Assembly (NCBI GenBank): GCA_026390735.1
Contig: JAPLFJ010000062.1
Coordinates: 1 to 62,291, forward strand
From: Ignavibacteriota bacterium
GTDB taxonomy: Bacteria > Bacteroidota > Ignavibacteria > Tepidaquicellales > Tepidaquicellaceae
Direction: 5' to 3'
Length of the DNA stretch: 62,291 nucleotides
The notes beneath the pieces are model-generated. The model made no database searches, had not been told where the DNA came from, and worked only from the letters and a program-made list of their open reading frames with translations. Shown piece after piece: positions 27,182 to 36,982 of this stretch. The stretch's first letter is position 1; every line of letters begins with the position of its first letter. The translations under genes were made by a program, and so were the position numbers.

Positions 27182-28444
27182 ATGAACTCCGGAGGAATAA
27201 AGGAAATTACGGAAAAACTTATAGAGTTTTTGAAGACTCTTATGCGGTTTATCATATCCTTTCTTAAGGATGTATGGGATTCGGGAGTAATACAGAAATA
27301 CACACGACTGGCGCTTCACTATGTGAAAGTTTTCATTCTTGAAGTAATTGAATTTTCAAAACTCTTACACAGTAAACTTCTTGAGTTTTTTAAGCGGCTT
27401 GTAAAAGAGCTCCGCAACTTCGATTTCACTCTCACAAATATTTTTCGCATCATTGCTGTCGGAAAAGTTATCGGTATTCTGTTCCTGCTTTTTCTCTCTT
27501 ATCAGGTTAATTACCGGAAACCTGACTGGGAAGGCGATAAGAAATTCCGCATCAGTCCGGGAATGCCATTTAACGATATCGCAGACCTGCTCGAAAAAGA
27601 AGGTGTTATTTCAAATTCGTTCTACTTCAAGGTTGCCGCTAAACTGCAGGGAAAAGATGACAGGATTATTTCGCGTACTTACATTCTTAAAACAAGTTAT
27701 AATAATCTTGAACTGCTGAATGTTCTTACTGACCCGTCTCTTAATTATACGGTTAAGTTTACAGTGATTGAAGGTATTCGTATAAAGAAAATAGCAAAAC
27801 TGTCCGCTGCAAAATTTAATTTCAGTGAAGCCCTGTTTGTAAAGGAGTCACAGAATGATTCACTTATTAATTTGCTTGGACTTAAAGGGAAAGTAAAAGA
27901 CCTTGAAGGGTTTTTGTATCCGGATACTTATAATCTGCCCGTAGATATATCACCTAAAGAACTTGTTGAGGTTCTCTTTAATGAATTCTATAAGAAGGTA
28001 ATTGCTTCGGGTAAATACGGATTAAAAGAAAATCCGAAGAAACTGCTCGAAACTGTTACCCTCGCATCTATCGTTCAGGGCGAAACACAACTTGAGTCTG
28101 AAATGCCGACTATCGCAGGCGTTTACCTGAACAGGATTGCCAAAAGAATGAAACTTGAAGCCGATCCGACTATTCAGTATGCATTGCCCGACGGTCCTAA
28201 ACAGCGTTTATTAAAATCGGATTTGAAAGTTAATTCGCCTTACAATACTTATCTGAACTATGGTTTGCCGCCTGGCCCTATTAATAACCCGGGACTTAAA
28301 GCAATCGAATCTGTGTTGAATTACGATAAGCATAATTATATTTTCTTTGTGGCAACCGGTAAAGGCGGTCACAAATTCACTGCAACATACAAAGAACATC
28401 TGGAAGCCGTTGCAGAATACAGGAAAAATGTCAAACAAAAATAA
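27182..28444 (+). CDS. mltG: Endolytic murein transglycosylase MltG (YceG), with N-terminal extension
   Basis: A 420-residue YceG-family enzyme that cuts nascent glycan strands and helps set their length. The catalytic Glu is E301 in ASIVQGET, matching E218 of the E. coli protein. The LysM-like subdomain (PGMPFNDIADLLEKEGVI) and the end motif GLPPGPINNPG are present. The usual single membrane helix is at ~90-107, but it is preceded by an unusual ~85-residue Lys/Phe/Leu-rich amphipathic stretch that could itself contact the membrane. It overlaps the downstream permease gene by 17 bases. Confidence 0.93.
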   Translation: MNSGGIKEITEKLIEFLKTLMRFIISFLKDVWDSGVIQKYTRLALHYVKVFILEVIEFSKLLHSKLLEFFKRLVKELRNFDFTLTNIFRIIAVGKVIGILFLLFLSYQVNYRKPDWEGDKKFRISPGMPFNDIADLLEKEGVISNSFYFKVAAKLQGKDDRIISRTYILKTSYNNLELLNVLTDPSLNYTVKFTVIEGIRIKKIAKLSAAKFNFSEALFVKESQNDSLINLLGLKGKVKDLEGFLYPDTYNLPVDISPKELVEVLFNEFYKKVIASGKYGLKENPKKLLETVTLASIVQGETQLESEMPTIAGVYLNRIAKRMKLEADPTIQYALPDGPKQRLLKSDLKVNSPYNTYLNYGLPPGPINNPGLKAIESVLNYDKHNYIFFVATGKGGHKFTATYKEHLEAVAEYRKNVKQK

Positions 28445-29948
28445 CATAGTACTCACTAAGATGTTTCTGAATCTCGATTTCAGAAATTCGGGTGACTCGG
28501 GTTTTAAGAAGTTAATAGGTCTGATAATTACTTATCTCTTCGTGAATACTATGATGTCTTTTGGCAGTTTCACTCAGCACAATCAGGATGTATTCGTCTT
28601 TATGGCATTAACTGTGAATCTCTTTCAAGTAGGTTTTATCGTTATCTCGGATTATTCAAACCTCTTTTTCACGAATAAGTACACAGATGTTCTTAAAAGT
28701 CTTCCGGTCAGAGAAGAAAATATCTTTGTTTCAAAAGTAACGTCAGCACTTGTGTATCTTTCTGTTTATCCGTTCGTAATGGCACTTCCGCCGTCCGTGT
28801 TTATATATTTTTATAATCATAGTATTGCTGACTCGCTGATGTTTGCACTGATTTCTTTTGTCTTCTCCTATTTTATAATTTCACTCGTGTTTCTTCTGAA
28901 CAGTCTCATCGTTATCAGGAGCAAAGGCAAATCAAAGATTCTTATCTTTGTTTTTCAGATGGTGTTTATTTCGTTTATCTTTATTATTAATAAGTATTCG
29001 GGTCGGCATTCGGGTAGTGCCGATTTTCTCGCACTGGGATTCGTGAAGTTCTTTCCGCAGTACTATCTGCTGTTCGTGTATAACAACAGTTTGTACCTTC
29101 TTCCTTATTTTATAATAACTGCTTTGCTGTTATTCGTTAACTATGTGTACTTCAGGAAAAACTATTATAATCTTTCAGAAATTGTTAACGGCAGTACGAA
29201 ACACGAGAAGCGTCGAAAACTGTTTACCCTTAACCTTAAACCTATTGAAAATATAATACTCAGGAATAACGTTGAAAGGTCGTCTTTTTACTTAACAAAG
29301 AATCTTTTTAACGCAAACAGTATTCTTAAATTAAGACTTGTTCCCGTTTTGCTGCTTCCTGTTATTGCGACTGGGATTGCAGTGTTCAGCGACGGACATG
29401 AAATGCTTATCATATCAGGACTTGATAAACTATCGCCTTATGAAATATATGCCCTTAGCCCTTCTATAACGCTTACGATAATTATGGCGGCAAATCTTGT
29501 GTATTCAAGCACTAAGATTTCTTTTGAGGAAGATGAAAACATTCAGTCTCTTTTTGCAGTATTACCCGTTGAAAACCGTCTTAAGTTTCTAAAGGGTGTA
29601 AACAAGTTTGTAAGTCTTTATCTTGTGTTTCCAGTGTCGGTTCTTTGTCTCGGACTTGTGCTGTTCACGTTTCCGCACTATGACGTTCTCCTAAACTTTG
29701 TTTACCTCTTTGCATTTATTTCTCTTTTCAATACAGTGTCAATGAAGTTCGATAAAGTTTATCCGTTCACTGTTCCTGCAACTAAGTTTAACAATTCCAC
29801 AAAGTACTTTAATCTGCTTGGAGCAATCCTTCTGGGAATTGTGTTGGTTGCCTCACAGATATTTGTATTCAAAAATATTCTATTTTTCATAACAGCTATA
29901 TTTGTTATTTTAGCAGTAAAGGTTTTATTAAATAAAATTTATTCATAA
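28428..29948 (+). CDS. ABC-2-type multi-pass permease-like membrane protein
   Basis: A ~506-residue protein with roughly twelve helices. TDVLKSLPVREENIFVSKV after the second or third helix is characteristic of large ABC export permeases. I use the ATG at 28428 (MSNKNNIVLTKM), inside the end of mltG; a longer frame from 28347 would overlap mltG by nearly 100 bases. No ATPase gene is adjacent, so the partner must be elsewhere or the family call is wrong. The stop overlaps the ubiX ATG by one base. Confidence 0.6.
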   Translation: MSNKNNIVLTKMFLNLDFRNSGDSGFKKLIGLIITYLFVNTMMSFGSFTQHNQDVFVFMALTVNLFQVGFIVISDYSNLFFTNKYTDVLKSLPVREENIFVSKVTSALVYLSVYPFVMALPPSVFIYFYNHSIADSLMFALISFVFSYFIISLVFLLNSLIVIRSKGKSKILIFVFQMVFISFIFIINKYSGRHSGSADFLALGFVKFFPQYYLLFVYNNSLYLLPYFIITALLLFVNYVYFRKNYYNLSEIVNGSTKHEKRRKLFTLNLKPIENIILRNNVERSSFYLTKNLFNANSILKLRLVPVLLLPVIATGIAVFSDGHEMLIISGLDKLSPYEIYALSPSITLTIIMAANLVYSSTKISFEEDENIQSLFAVLPVENRLKFLKGVNKFVSLYLVFPVSVLCLGLVLFTFPHYDVLLNFVYLFAFISLFNTVSMKFDKVYPFTVPATKFNNSTKYFNLLGAILLGIVLVASQIFVFKNILFFITAIFVILAVKVLLNKIYS

Positions 29949-30595
29949 TGGATCAACTTGAGAACTCAAACGTAGCAGAACCTAAGACCGAAACAAAACC
30001 CTTAATCCGCCATTATAAAGGCGACGGAAAGAATGTGATACTCGGTATTACTGGCACAAGCGGTGCTTTATACGCAATCAGGACTCTGCGTGCTTTGATT
30101 ATGAATAATTTTAACGTCGCTTTAATCATTACCGAATACGGTCACTACACTTTAACAAAAGAATGCGGGATGGAACTTACACAGAGCAATATTCAGAGTT
30201 TCTTCCCCGAACTTATTATAAATCAGTGTTCTGTATCTTTTCACAGCAATCTCGATTTGAAGTCAGGTATATTTTCTCACGATTATAATGCTCACGGAGT
30301 TGTTATTGTCCCGTGTGCAATGAGCTATATCTCTCAGATTGCAAACGGAGAGTGCAATAATCTTATAGTTAAGTGTGCCGATTATTCTTTGTCCTATTCT
30401 AAACCGTTGATTGTTGTTCCGCGCGAATCTCCTGTTAACAGAATTCATCTCGGAAATATGATTAAGATAATGGATGCTGGCGGTAAGGTGGTTCCTGCAA
30501 TGCCTTCTTTTGACAGTAGTCCGAAAGATTTTAATGACCTGGCCGATGTTATTGCCGGTAAGGTGTTAGACCTTCTGATGTCCGGCAGGGAGTAA
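29948..30595 (+). CDS. ubiX: UbiX-family flavin prenyltransferase
   Basis: A 215-residue flavoprotein that prenylates FMN to give prFMN, the cofactor of UbiD-type decarboxylases. The GITGTSGALYAIRTLRAL motif follows a ~30-residue extension, and VPRESPVN and MGNMIKIMDAGG-like segments (here LGNMIKIMDAGG) are the UbiX signature. Translationally coupled to the upstream permease (TAATG). No ubiD is in the window. Confidence 0.92.
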   Translation: MDQLENSNVAEPKTETKPLIRHYKGDGKNVILGITGTSGALYAIRTLRALIMNNFNVALIITEYGHYTLTKECGMELTQSNIQSFFPELIINQCSVSFHSNLDLKSGIFSHDYNAHGVVIVPCAMSYISQIANGECNNLIVKCADYSLSYSKPLIVVPRESPVNRIHLGNMIKIMDAGGKVVPAMPSFDSSPKDFNDLADVIAGKVLDLLMSGRE

Positions 30596-30603
30596 TATTA
30601 TTT

Positions 30604-31224
30604 ATGCCTTATAATTATTTAGGTACTACTTTTGAACCTGATTCTTTATCATATAAAGACGTAATTCACGCATACTCAAACGGCTATTTCCCGCTCGGCG
30701 ATGACGACGGTCTTGTAAGCTGGTTTGATCATACTCCAAGAGCAGTTGTCCCTCTTTCAGAAAACGGTCTGAATATTTCCCGCTCCATGAAACAGGTAAT
30801 CAGTAAACAACCTTATGAAGTAAGAGTCGATACTGACTTCTATTCCGTCATTAACAGTTGTGCCGAACTTCACGGCGATACCTGGATTTCCAGGGTTATC
30901 GTAAACCTGTACCTTGAACTTTTCAATAAAGGATTTGCTCATTGTGTAGAGGCATACAGTGACGGTAAACTCGTCGGCGGGCTTTACGGCGTTGCCTACA
31001 GGTCAGCTTTCTTCGGAGAGTCTATGTTTCACGTTAAAGATAACGCTTCCAAGTTATGCGTTGTTAAACTGTATGAAATTCTTTTAAAGAGTAAGTATAA
31101 ACTCTTCGATATTCAGATGAAGACTCCTGTCTTCGAATCTTTCGGCTGTCTGGAAATCTCAAAAGAAGAATATATGCCTCTTCTGAAAAATGCCTTAACT
31201 AAGAATGCAGAGTTTAAAGTATAA
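30604..31224 (+). CDS. aat: Leucyl/phenylalanyl-tRNA--protein transferase
   Basis: A 206-residue N-end-rule transferase that adds Leu or Phe to proteins with N-terminal Lys or Arg, marking them for ClpS/ClpAP. Diagnostic segments are HAYSNGYFPLG, SWFDHTPRAVVP, DTWISRVIVN and GGLYGVAYRSAFFGESMF. Slightly shorter than the E. coli protein but with all core motifs. Eight bases after ubiX in a co-directional run. Confidence 0.94.
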   Translation: MPYNYLGTTFEPDSLSYKDVIHAYSNGYFPLGDDDGLVSWFDHTPRAVVPLSENGLNISRSMKQVISKQPYEVRVDTDFYSVINSCAELHGDTWISRVIVNLYLELFNKGFAHCVEAYSDGKLVGGLYGVAYRSAFFGESMFHVKDNASKLCVVKLYEILLKSKYKLFDIQMKTPVFESFGCLEISKEEYMPLLKNALTKNAEFKV

Positions 31225-31722
31225 TCTTATAGCTGCTTTGTTTTGCTTCTTGGCTCTCTGAATTTCTAAGTGTCTTTCACGTTAAATAATTATTGAAAAT
31301 CATTTCTGTTTAACCGCAGACATTTTAAAATCACTTGTATAAATTTATGTTTTGAAATACAGGAATACAGATAAATAGCGAAAATTTACAATTCGTGACT
31401 CAGAATGGCGTTTTTTCCACACCTCTCATTTTGCCATCTTAAACCTCCCTGACTCTCATACTTAATCTAAATTACCTTCAAAGTGCGTTGAAAGTGCGTT
31501 GAAAGTGCGTCAAAAGTACATTATGTCAAGAAATATATTGGTACCCTGAACCCTGAATTCTTATCCCTGGTATAAATTTATCATTTCATCTGAAGAGGTG
31601 TTTTAACTCACTTTTTTGATTCGTATCATTGCAGGACGACAAATACATAGATTTATTTTGATTTGAAATATGAGAATATTATTGCTATTATGTTGTTCCA
31701 TTTATAAATATAACTATGAAAT
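31225..31722. other. Intergenic region with an 11-base tandem repeat
   Basis: No supported gene in 498 bases. The region includes the tandem array at 31480-31523 and otherwise AT-rich sequence. The promoter for the channel gene probably lies in its last 100 bases. Confidence 0.55.
31480..31523 (+). repeat. Tandem repeat, 11-base unit, three exact-core copies plus one decayed
   Basis: The unit AAAGTGCGTTG is followed by two more near-identical units and a fourth reading AAAAGTACATT. The 11-base period is close to one helical turn of DNA, as in repeated protein-binding sites. Confidence 0.7.
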
Positions 31723-33621
31723 ATGAAAAACATTTCTTTACGTAATAGAATAAGGTACTCATTCGATAATACAATGAGCAAAGGGGCTTCATCATTGATA
31801 CTGTGGCTTGGCTTGCTGTCTTTGTTGGTAGTTGTTGGTGCCGGAGTGATTATTGTGCTTTTTGGAATTGCGCCTGCGGGTGAAGAGCCTCTTGATTTTT
31901 TTGAAGGAGCCTGGAGAAGTATGATGCGTACTCTTGACCCGGGAATGATGGGCGGCGACCAGGGATGGAGTTTCAGGATACTTGAGTTTTTTGTGACGGT
32001 GGGCGGGATACTGATTATTTCTACTTTGATAGGTGTGATTTCCAGCGGTATATCAACAATACTTTCTACACTAAGGAAAGGACGTTCGTTTGTGATTGAA
32101 GAGAATCATACTCTGATTCTTGGATGGTCACCGAAAGTGTTTACGATGATATCCGAACTTGTGATTGCGAATGAAAATCAGAAGAAGGGAAGGATTGTGA
32201 TTCTTGCTGATAAGGATAAAGTGGAGATGGAAGATGAAGTGAGGGAAAGAATTCCGAATACTAAGAATACAAAAGTAATTTGCCGAAGCGGTAGCCCGAA
32301 TGACTTTGCTGATATTAGCATTGCAAACCCTCAGGCTTCAAAATCTATTATTATACTTTCGTCGGATGAAACGAATGCCGATATGCAGACTATTAAAACT
32401 ATTCTTGCAATTACGAATAATCCCGAAAGAAGAGAAGAACCTTACCATATAGTTGCGGAAATAAAAGACGAGAAAAATCTTGAGGTGACAAAGATGGTTG
32501 GTAAAGATGAGGTAGAACTTGTGCTGACGGATGACATCGTTGCGAGGATTATGACACAGACCAGCAGGCAGTCTGGACTTAGCGTTGTTTATACAGAGCT
32601 GATGGATTTTGATGGTGCGGAGATTTATTTTAAGGAAGAGGAAGTGCTTGAAGGCAGGACTTACGGCGAAGCACTCTTTGCTTACAAAGATTCGGCAGTG
32701 ATAGGTCTTCAGCTTCAGGATAAAACAATAGCGATAAATCCTGATATGAGTTATGTGGTTAAAAAAGGCGAGAAGGTTATTGCGATTACTGAAGATGATG
32801 ATACTCTGATTGTTGATAAAAGCGGAAATTATTCCGTGGATGATTCTGCGATAGTGGATGATTTATCGGAAAAGGAAATTGCCGAGAGGTCTTTACTGCT
32901 TGGCTGGAATAAAAGAGCGTACACAATAATAAATGAGATGGACAGCTATTCTTCTGAAGGCTCAACACTTCGTGTCGTTTCGTCTTATCCTATAGAAGCA
33001 GCAGAGCAGGTTAAAATTCAAAAGGATCTGCATAAACTTAAAGTGGAATTTGAAATCGCAGATACCACAAGCAGGGAAGTATTGAATTCGCTGAATGTTG
33101 CATCGTACGGACACATACTGCTGTTGTGCTATAAAGAGGAACTTGATATGCAGGAAGCCGATGCGCATACCCTTGTAACACTTCTTCACTTAAGGAGTAT
33201 TTCCGAGTCCCTTGGAAAAACTATAAACATTGTCAGCGAGATGCTTGATATTCACAATCGTGAACTTGCCGAAGTGACTAAGGCAGATGATTTTATTGTG
33301 AGTGATAAGATGATAAGTCTTCTTATGACTCAGGTATCGGAGAATAAATATCTGATGCGTGTTTTTGAAATACTATTCGACGACGAAGGAAGCGAGATTT
33401 ATCTGAAGCCCGTAACGAGGTACGTTAAGACAGACAAAGCAGTTGATTTTTATACTGTGCTCGAAAGCGCAAAAAGAAAAGGTGAGACTGCTATTGGTTA
33501 CAGAATATCGTCTGAAGCATACGACAGCAAAAAGAGTTACGGAATTCACGTAAACCCTGTGAAGACTGAAAAGGTAAAGTTTTCGGATGGCGATAAGATT
33601 ATAGTTCTTGCAGACTATTAA
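31723..33621 (+). CDS. CASTOR/POLLUX-type ion channel with RCK/TrkA-N domains
   Basis: A 632-residue protein related to the plant CASTOR and POLLUX channels. Two N-terminal helices flank a pore-like loop WRSMMRTLDPGMMGGDQG, where the conserved DPG-MGGD motif is exact. Then come two RCK-like Rossmann domains (HTLILGWSPKVFTMISEL; SLLLGWNKRAYTIINEM) and a C-terminal regulatory part. In plants these conduct ions across the nuclear envelope; bacterial homologues are little studied and may regulate cation flux. Monocistronic with its own terminator-like hairpin. Confidence 0.88.
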   Translation: MKNISLRNRIRYSFDNTMSKGASSLILWLGLLSLLVVVGAGVIIVLFGIAPAGEEPLDFFEGAWRSMMRTLDPGMMGGDQGWSFRILEFFVTVGGILIISTLIGVISSGISTILSTLRKGRSFVIEENHTLILGWSPKVFTMISELVIANENQKKGRIVILADKDKVEMEDEVRERIPNTKNTKVICRSGSPNDFADISIANPQASKSIIILSSDETNADMQTIKTILAITNNPERREEPYHIVAEIKDEKNLEVTKMVGKDEVELVLTDDIVARIMTQTSRQSGLSVVYTELMDFDGAEIYFKEEEVLEGRTYGEALFAYKDSAVIGLQLQDKTIAINPDMSYVVKKGEKVIAITEDDDTLIVDKSGNYSVDDSAIVDDLSEKEIAERSLLLGWNKRAYTIINEMDSYSSEGSTLRVVSSYPIEAAEQVKIQKDLHKLKVEFEIADTTSREVLNSLNVASYGHILLLCYKEELDMQEADAHTLVTLLHLRSISESLGKTINIVSEMLDIHNRELAEVTKADDFIVSDKMISLLMTQVSENKYLMRVFEILFDDEGSEIYLKPVTRYVKTDKAVDFYTVLESAKRKGETAIGYRISSEAYDSKKSYGIHVNPVKTEKVKFSDGDKIIVLADY

Positions 33622-33636
33622 TGATTTATTTAATTG

Positions 33637-33658
33637 CCCTCATCTTATAAGGTGAGGG
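33637..33658 (+). terminator. Near-perfect palindrome after the channel gene
   Basis: CCCTCATCTTATAAGGTGAGGG is self-complementary except for one mismatched pair and is followed by TAGATTATTTTT. A likely rho-independent terminator 15 bases past the stop codon. Confidence 0.65.
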
Positions 33659-33833
33659 TAGATTATTTTTGCCTCTCGTGAATTACAGAATACAATCTAG
33701 TCATTAATTGTTTTTTCAATTCTTAAGTGTGCATCAACATTTGTTTAGCCTGTAGTTGTTTCAATAGTTTTGATATGTTTCAGTAAGTCTGAAACTGTAT
33801 TATTTTGTTAAAAGCCGTTGTGCTCCGTTTTTT

Positions 33834-33863
33834 TTGATATTAATCTGCAATAAGTAATATATT
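33834..33863 (+). promoter_or_regulatory. Candidate sigma-70-like promoter
   Basis: TTGATA and TATATT are separated by 18 bases, about 55 bases upstream of the YCF48-like gene. A pattern match only. Confidence 0.35.
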
Positions 33864-33917
33864 GAATATTAATAAGACTTGTAGTAAATTGATCTAAAGA
33901 AACAGGAGTTTAAAGTT

Positions 33918-35453
33918 ATGAAAATAAAGATTTTTATTTTTTTGATAATAACATTCTTCCTTTGCCCATCATTATTTTCTCAATACTGGACATTGCAGAA
34001 TAGTGGTACAACAAAAATACTCGGCGAATCCTACTTTTCTAATCAGAATTCAGGATGGATTGCAGGCGAGAATTCCTTATTGCGAACTTCTAATGGAGGT
34101 AGCAATTGGGTCAGTCAGGTCGTTCCTTCTTTGTATACATACGGCGGAATACAGTTTCTGAATGCTGACACCGGCTGGGTTGCAGGTTCGTACGGAGATT
34201 ATTTAACTTCTACAGGCATACTGCTCAAATCCGTAAACGGAGGAACATCATGGGCTACTATGTATAATTCTACCAGAGGATTATGGGATGTAGTATTTAT
34301 AAATTCAAATACAGGTTTTGTTTGTGGCGACATGAAATACTTTGCTAAAACCACAAACGGAGGATTGAACTGGGATCAGAAAAATTTAGGGTCTACTACG
34401 AGCGAGTTTTTCCAGATGGCTTTTCCCGATAATAATACGGGATATATTGTTGGAAGCCATAATGAAATTTTCAAGACATCAGACGCAGGAGAAAACTGGA
34501 TTCAGCAGAACGTAAGCGTTGCAAGTTGGTTACGAGATGTAAGTTTCCTTAACGTAAATACTGGAATTGCTGTCGGTTCAAACGGTGTGATACTTAAAAC
34601 CACAAACGGTGGTAATAATTGGGTTCAGAAAACTGTTTCCGGAATTACTTCATACCTTTTTTCAATTCAACTCTTTGAAACCGGTACAGTATGGGTCGCA
34701 GGATGGGATAACACTTTGCTGAAGTCGACTGATTTTGGTGATACCTGGAGTGTGGTCGGCGGGTTACCCGGAAATAATCAGTTAACTAATGTCAATTTCA
34801 GTAATCCCAGCACGGGATGGTTGTTAGGGTATAACGGAATTATTCTGAAGACAACTAACGGCGGAGTTGCGTTAAATGCGCCTCAGCTTATCTATCCTTT
34901 GAATAGTTCTACTATCCATACTACAAAGCCTGGATTAACTTTTACGTCTGTTCCTGAAGCATTAAGTTATTTTCTACAGATTTCTGCTTCAAGCAGTTTT
35001 GTAACACTTACGGATTTCGCTTACCTGACTTCAAATCAGTATACTGTCCCTGCCGGAAAATTAACAGGAGGAAATACTTATTACTGGAGAGTGAAGTCAA
35101 TAGCAGGAACTGTTGAAAGTCAATGGTCGTCAATATGGAATTTTTATGTTCATCCTGATGCAATTTTAAACATAAGCACTGAAATTCCTGAGGACTATAC
35201 TATTGAACAGAATTATCCGAACCCGTTTAATCCTTCAACAAAAATTAAGTTTGGCATTAAAGAAAAAGGAAACCTCAGTATATCTGTTTATGATGCCGGA
35301 GGCAAAACTCTAAAAACTGAAAATACAAATTCGGTTAATCCGGGATATTACGAGTACAATCTGAATATGAGCAATTATCCAAGCGGAGTTTATTATTTCA
35401 GTTATTCTGTTAACGGCATAAGGAAGACTGTTAAAATGCTTCTGATAAAATAA
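33918..35453 (+). CDS. Secreted YCF48/BNR-repeat beta-propeller protein with T9SS sorting domain
   Basis: A 511-residue exported protein. A signal peptide (1-21, ending SLFSQ) is followed by seven or so repeats of the type KTTNGGxNW (LRTSNGG, KSVNGG, KTTNGG, KTSDAG), which form a YCF48-like propeller. Residues ~320-415 look like a fibronectin-like domain (YYWRVKSIAGTVESQWS). The C-terminal ~85 residues start NYPNPFNPST and end KMLLIK, a type IX sorting domain. An AGGAG lies 11 bases upstream of the ATG. Its function at the cell surface is unknown. Confidence 0.88.
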   Translation: MKIKIFIFLIITFFLCPSLFSQYWTLQNSGTTKILGESYFSNQNSGWIAGENSLLRTSNGGSNWVSQVVPSLYTYGGIQFLNADTGWVAGSYGDYLTSTGILLKSVNGGTSWATMYNSTRGLWDVVFINSNTGFVCGDMKYFAKTTNGGLNWDQKNLGSTTSEFFQMAFPDNNTGYIVGSHNEIFKTSDAGENWIQQNVSVASWLRDVSFLNVNTGIAVGSNGVILKTTNGGNNWVQKTVSGITSYLFSIQLFETGTVWVAGWDNTLLKSTDFGDTWSVVGGLPGNNQLTNVNFSNPSTGWLLGYNGIILKTTNGGVALNAPQLIYPLNSSTIHTTKPGLTFTSVPEALSYFLQISASSSFVTLTDFAYLTSNQYTVPAGKLTGGNTYYWRVKSIAGTVESQWSSIWNFYVHPDAILNISTEIPEDYTIEQNYPNPFNPSTKIKFGIKEKGNLSISVYDAGGKTLKTENTNSVNPGYYEYNLNMSNYPSGVYYFSYSVNGIRKTVKMLLIK

Positions 35454-35595
35454 GGACAAATGTCCTAAGGTACTTAATATTTTATATATATTGAAAATAG
35501 GGTTAAAATTCTTTTAACCATATTTTTGTAATTTATCATTATATTTCCCTTTTAAAAAAGATTACGAAACAATACTTTCTTCTAAATTAAAATCA

Positions 35596-36966
35596 ATGTC
35601 CTCTAAGACTAAAACAAATTTTGTCTGTCAGAATTGCGGTTATGCTTCTCCGCGATGGACCGGAAAATGTCCTTCGTGTGAACAGTGGAATACTTTTGAA
35701 GAAACACTTACTGAGTCGCGTAAAGTGAAATCAAATAAAGTGGCGTCGGATAAGAGCGTTAAAGCAAGTATTCAGACACTTGATGATATTATTCACGAAC
35801 AGAACGGGAACAGAACACCGACAAAAATAAGTGAACTCGACAGGGTCCTTGGTGGAGGTATTGTAAATGGCTCGGTAATTCTTATTGGCGGTGACCCTGG
35901 AATAGGCAAGTCAACACTGATGCTTCAGATTGCAGGCAATTTAAGCGATAAAAAGTTTTTATACGTCAGCGGTGAGGAATCACCCTCGCAGATTAAAATG
36001 AGAGCAGACAGACTTGGAGTTAAGGTAAATAACTTTTATGTGCTGCCTGAAACAAACCTTGATACTATAGCTTCTGCAGTTGAAATAGAGAAACCTGATT
36101 TCGTTGTGGTCGATTCAATCCAGACTGTCTTTCTTCCTGAACTTGAAAGTTCTCCTGGGACGATTTCTCAGTTAAGAGAATCTACTTCTTATCTGATAAA
36201 GATTGCAAAGACTACAAACATCCCTATCTTCCTTGTTGGACATATTACTAAAGACGGAACCATCGCAGGTCCGAAAGTAATCGAACATATGGTGGATGTT
36301 GTTCTTCAGTTTGAAGGAGAACGTACTCATTTCTACAGAATGCTTCGCGGAATGAAAAACCGCTTCGGTTCTACTAACGAGATTGGTATCTTTGAAATGA
36401 CCGAAAAAGGACTGAAGGAAGTCACAAACCCCAGCGAGGTGTTCCTCTCGCAGAGGAATTATGGTGCATCGGGATGCGTTATATCATCTGCAATAGAAGG
36501 TACACGCCCGATTCTGATTGAGGTTCAGGCACTTGTTTCTTCTTCGTCTTATGGGGTTCCTCAAAGAACAGCTATGGGCTTTGATTATAAAAGACTTAGT
36601 ATTCTGAATGCAGTTCTTGAAAAGAAACTCGGTTTGTTTTTAAACAAGCACGATGTATTCTTAAACATTGCAGGTGGTGTGAAGATTGATGAAACAGCAG
36701 TTGACCTTGCCGCTGCAATGAGTATATACTCTTCTGCAAAAGATATTCCTGTGGATTCTGAAACAGTTATAATTGGTGAAGTTGGACTGGCAGGGGAAAT
36801 CAGGACTATTTCAAACATTGAAAAGAGAATTAACGAAGCAGAAAAACTTGGCTTTAAGAAAATTATATTACCAAAGAATAATCTGAAACATTTAAACATT
36901 AAGAAATACAAAATCGAAATAATTGGTATTGAGAAAATTAAAGATGCCATTTCTGTTTTAATATAA
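35596..36966 (+). CDS. radA: DNA repair protein RadA
   Basis: A 456-residue RecA-related helicase for branched recombination intermediates. The zinc finger is C11-x2-C14 and C25-x2-C28. Walker A is [10 protein letters not shown] (98-107), the RadA-specific KNRFG motif is intact, and the C-terminal Lon-like domain includes [13 protein letters not shown]. Full length. It is followed after 16 bases by fbp. Confidence 0.97.
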   Translation: MSSKTKTNFVCQNCGYASPRWTGKCPSCEQWNTFEETLTESRKVKSNKVASDKSVKASIQTLDDIIHEQNGNRTPTKISELDRVLGGGIVNGSVILIGGDPGIGKSTLMLQIAGNLSDKKFLYVSGEESPSQIKMRADRLGVKVNNFYVLPETNLDTIASAVEIEKPDFVVVDSIQTVFLPELESSPGTISQLRESTSYLIKIAKTTNIPIFLVGHITKDGTIAGPKVIEHMVDVVLQFEGERTHFYRMLRGMKNRFGSTNEIGIFEMTEKGLKEVTNPSEVFLSQRNYGASGCVISSAIEGTRPILIEVQALVSSSSYGVPQRTAMGFDYKRLSILNAVLEKKLGLFLNKHDVFLNIAGGVKIDETAVDLAAAMSIYSSAKDIPVDSETVIIGEVGLAGEIRTISNIEKRINEAEKLGFKKIILPKNNLKHLNIKKYKIEIIGIEKIKDAISVLI

Positions 36967-36982
36967 ACGAAGGGAGATTAAA

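Noticed and set aside
28347-28427. Earlier start for the ABC-2-like permease
   Set aside because: It would overlap mltG by almost 100 bases, and the added residues are not hydrophobic or family-like; the ATG at 28428 is cleaner.
29948-30595. UbiX plus the UbiA cluster as a ubiquinone pathway
   Set aside because: They are 18 kb apart on opposite strands, and no ubiD, ubiE or other quinone genes are in the window.
35453-35466. Terminator AGGACA/TGTCCT after the YCF48-like gene
   Set aside because: Stem is only 6 bp with a two-base loop and no T-run; too weak to call.
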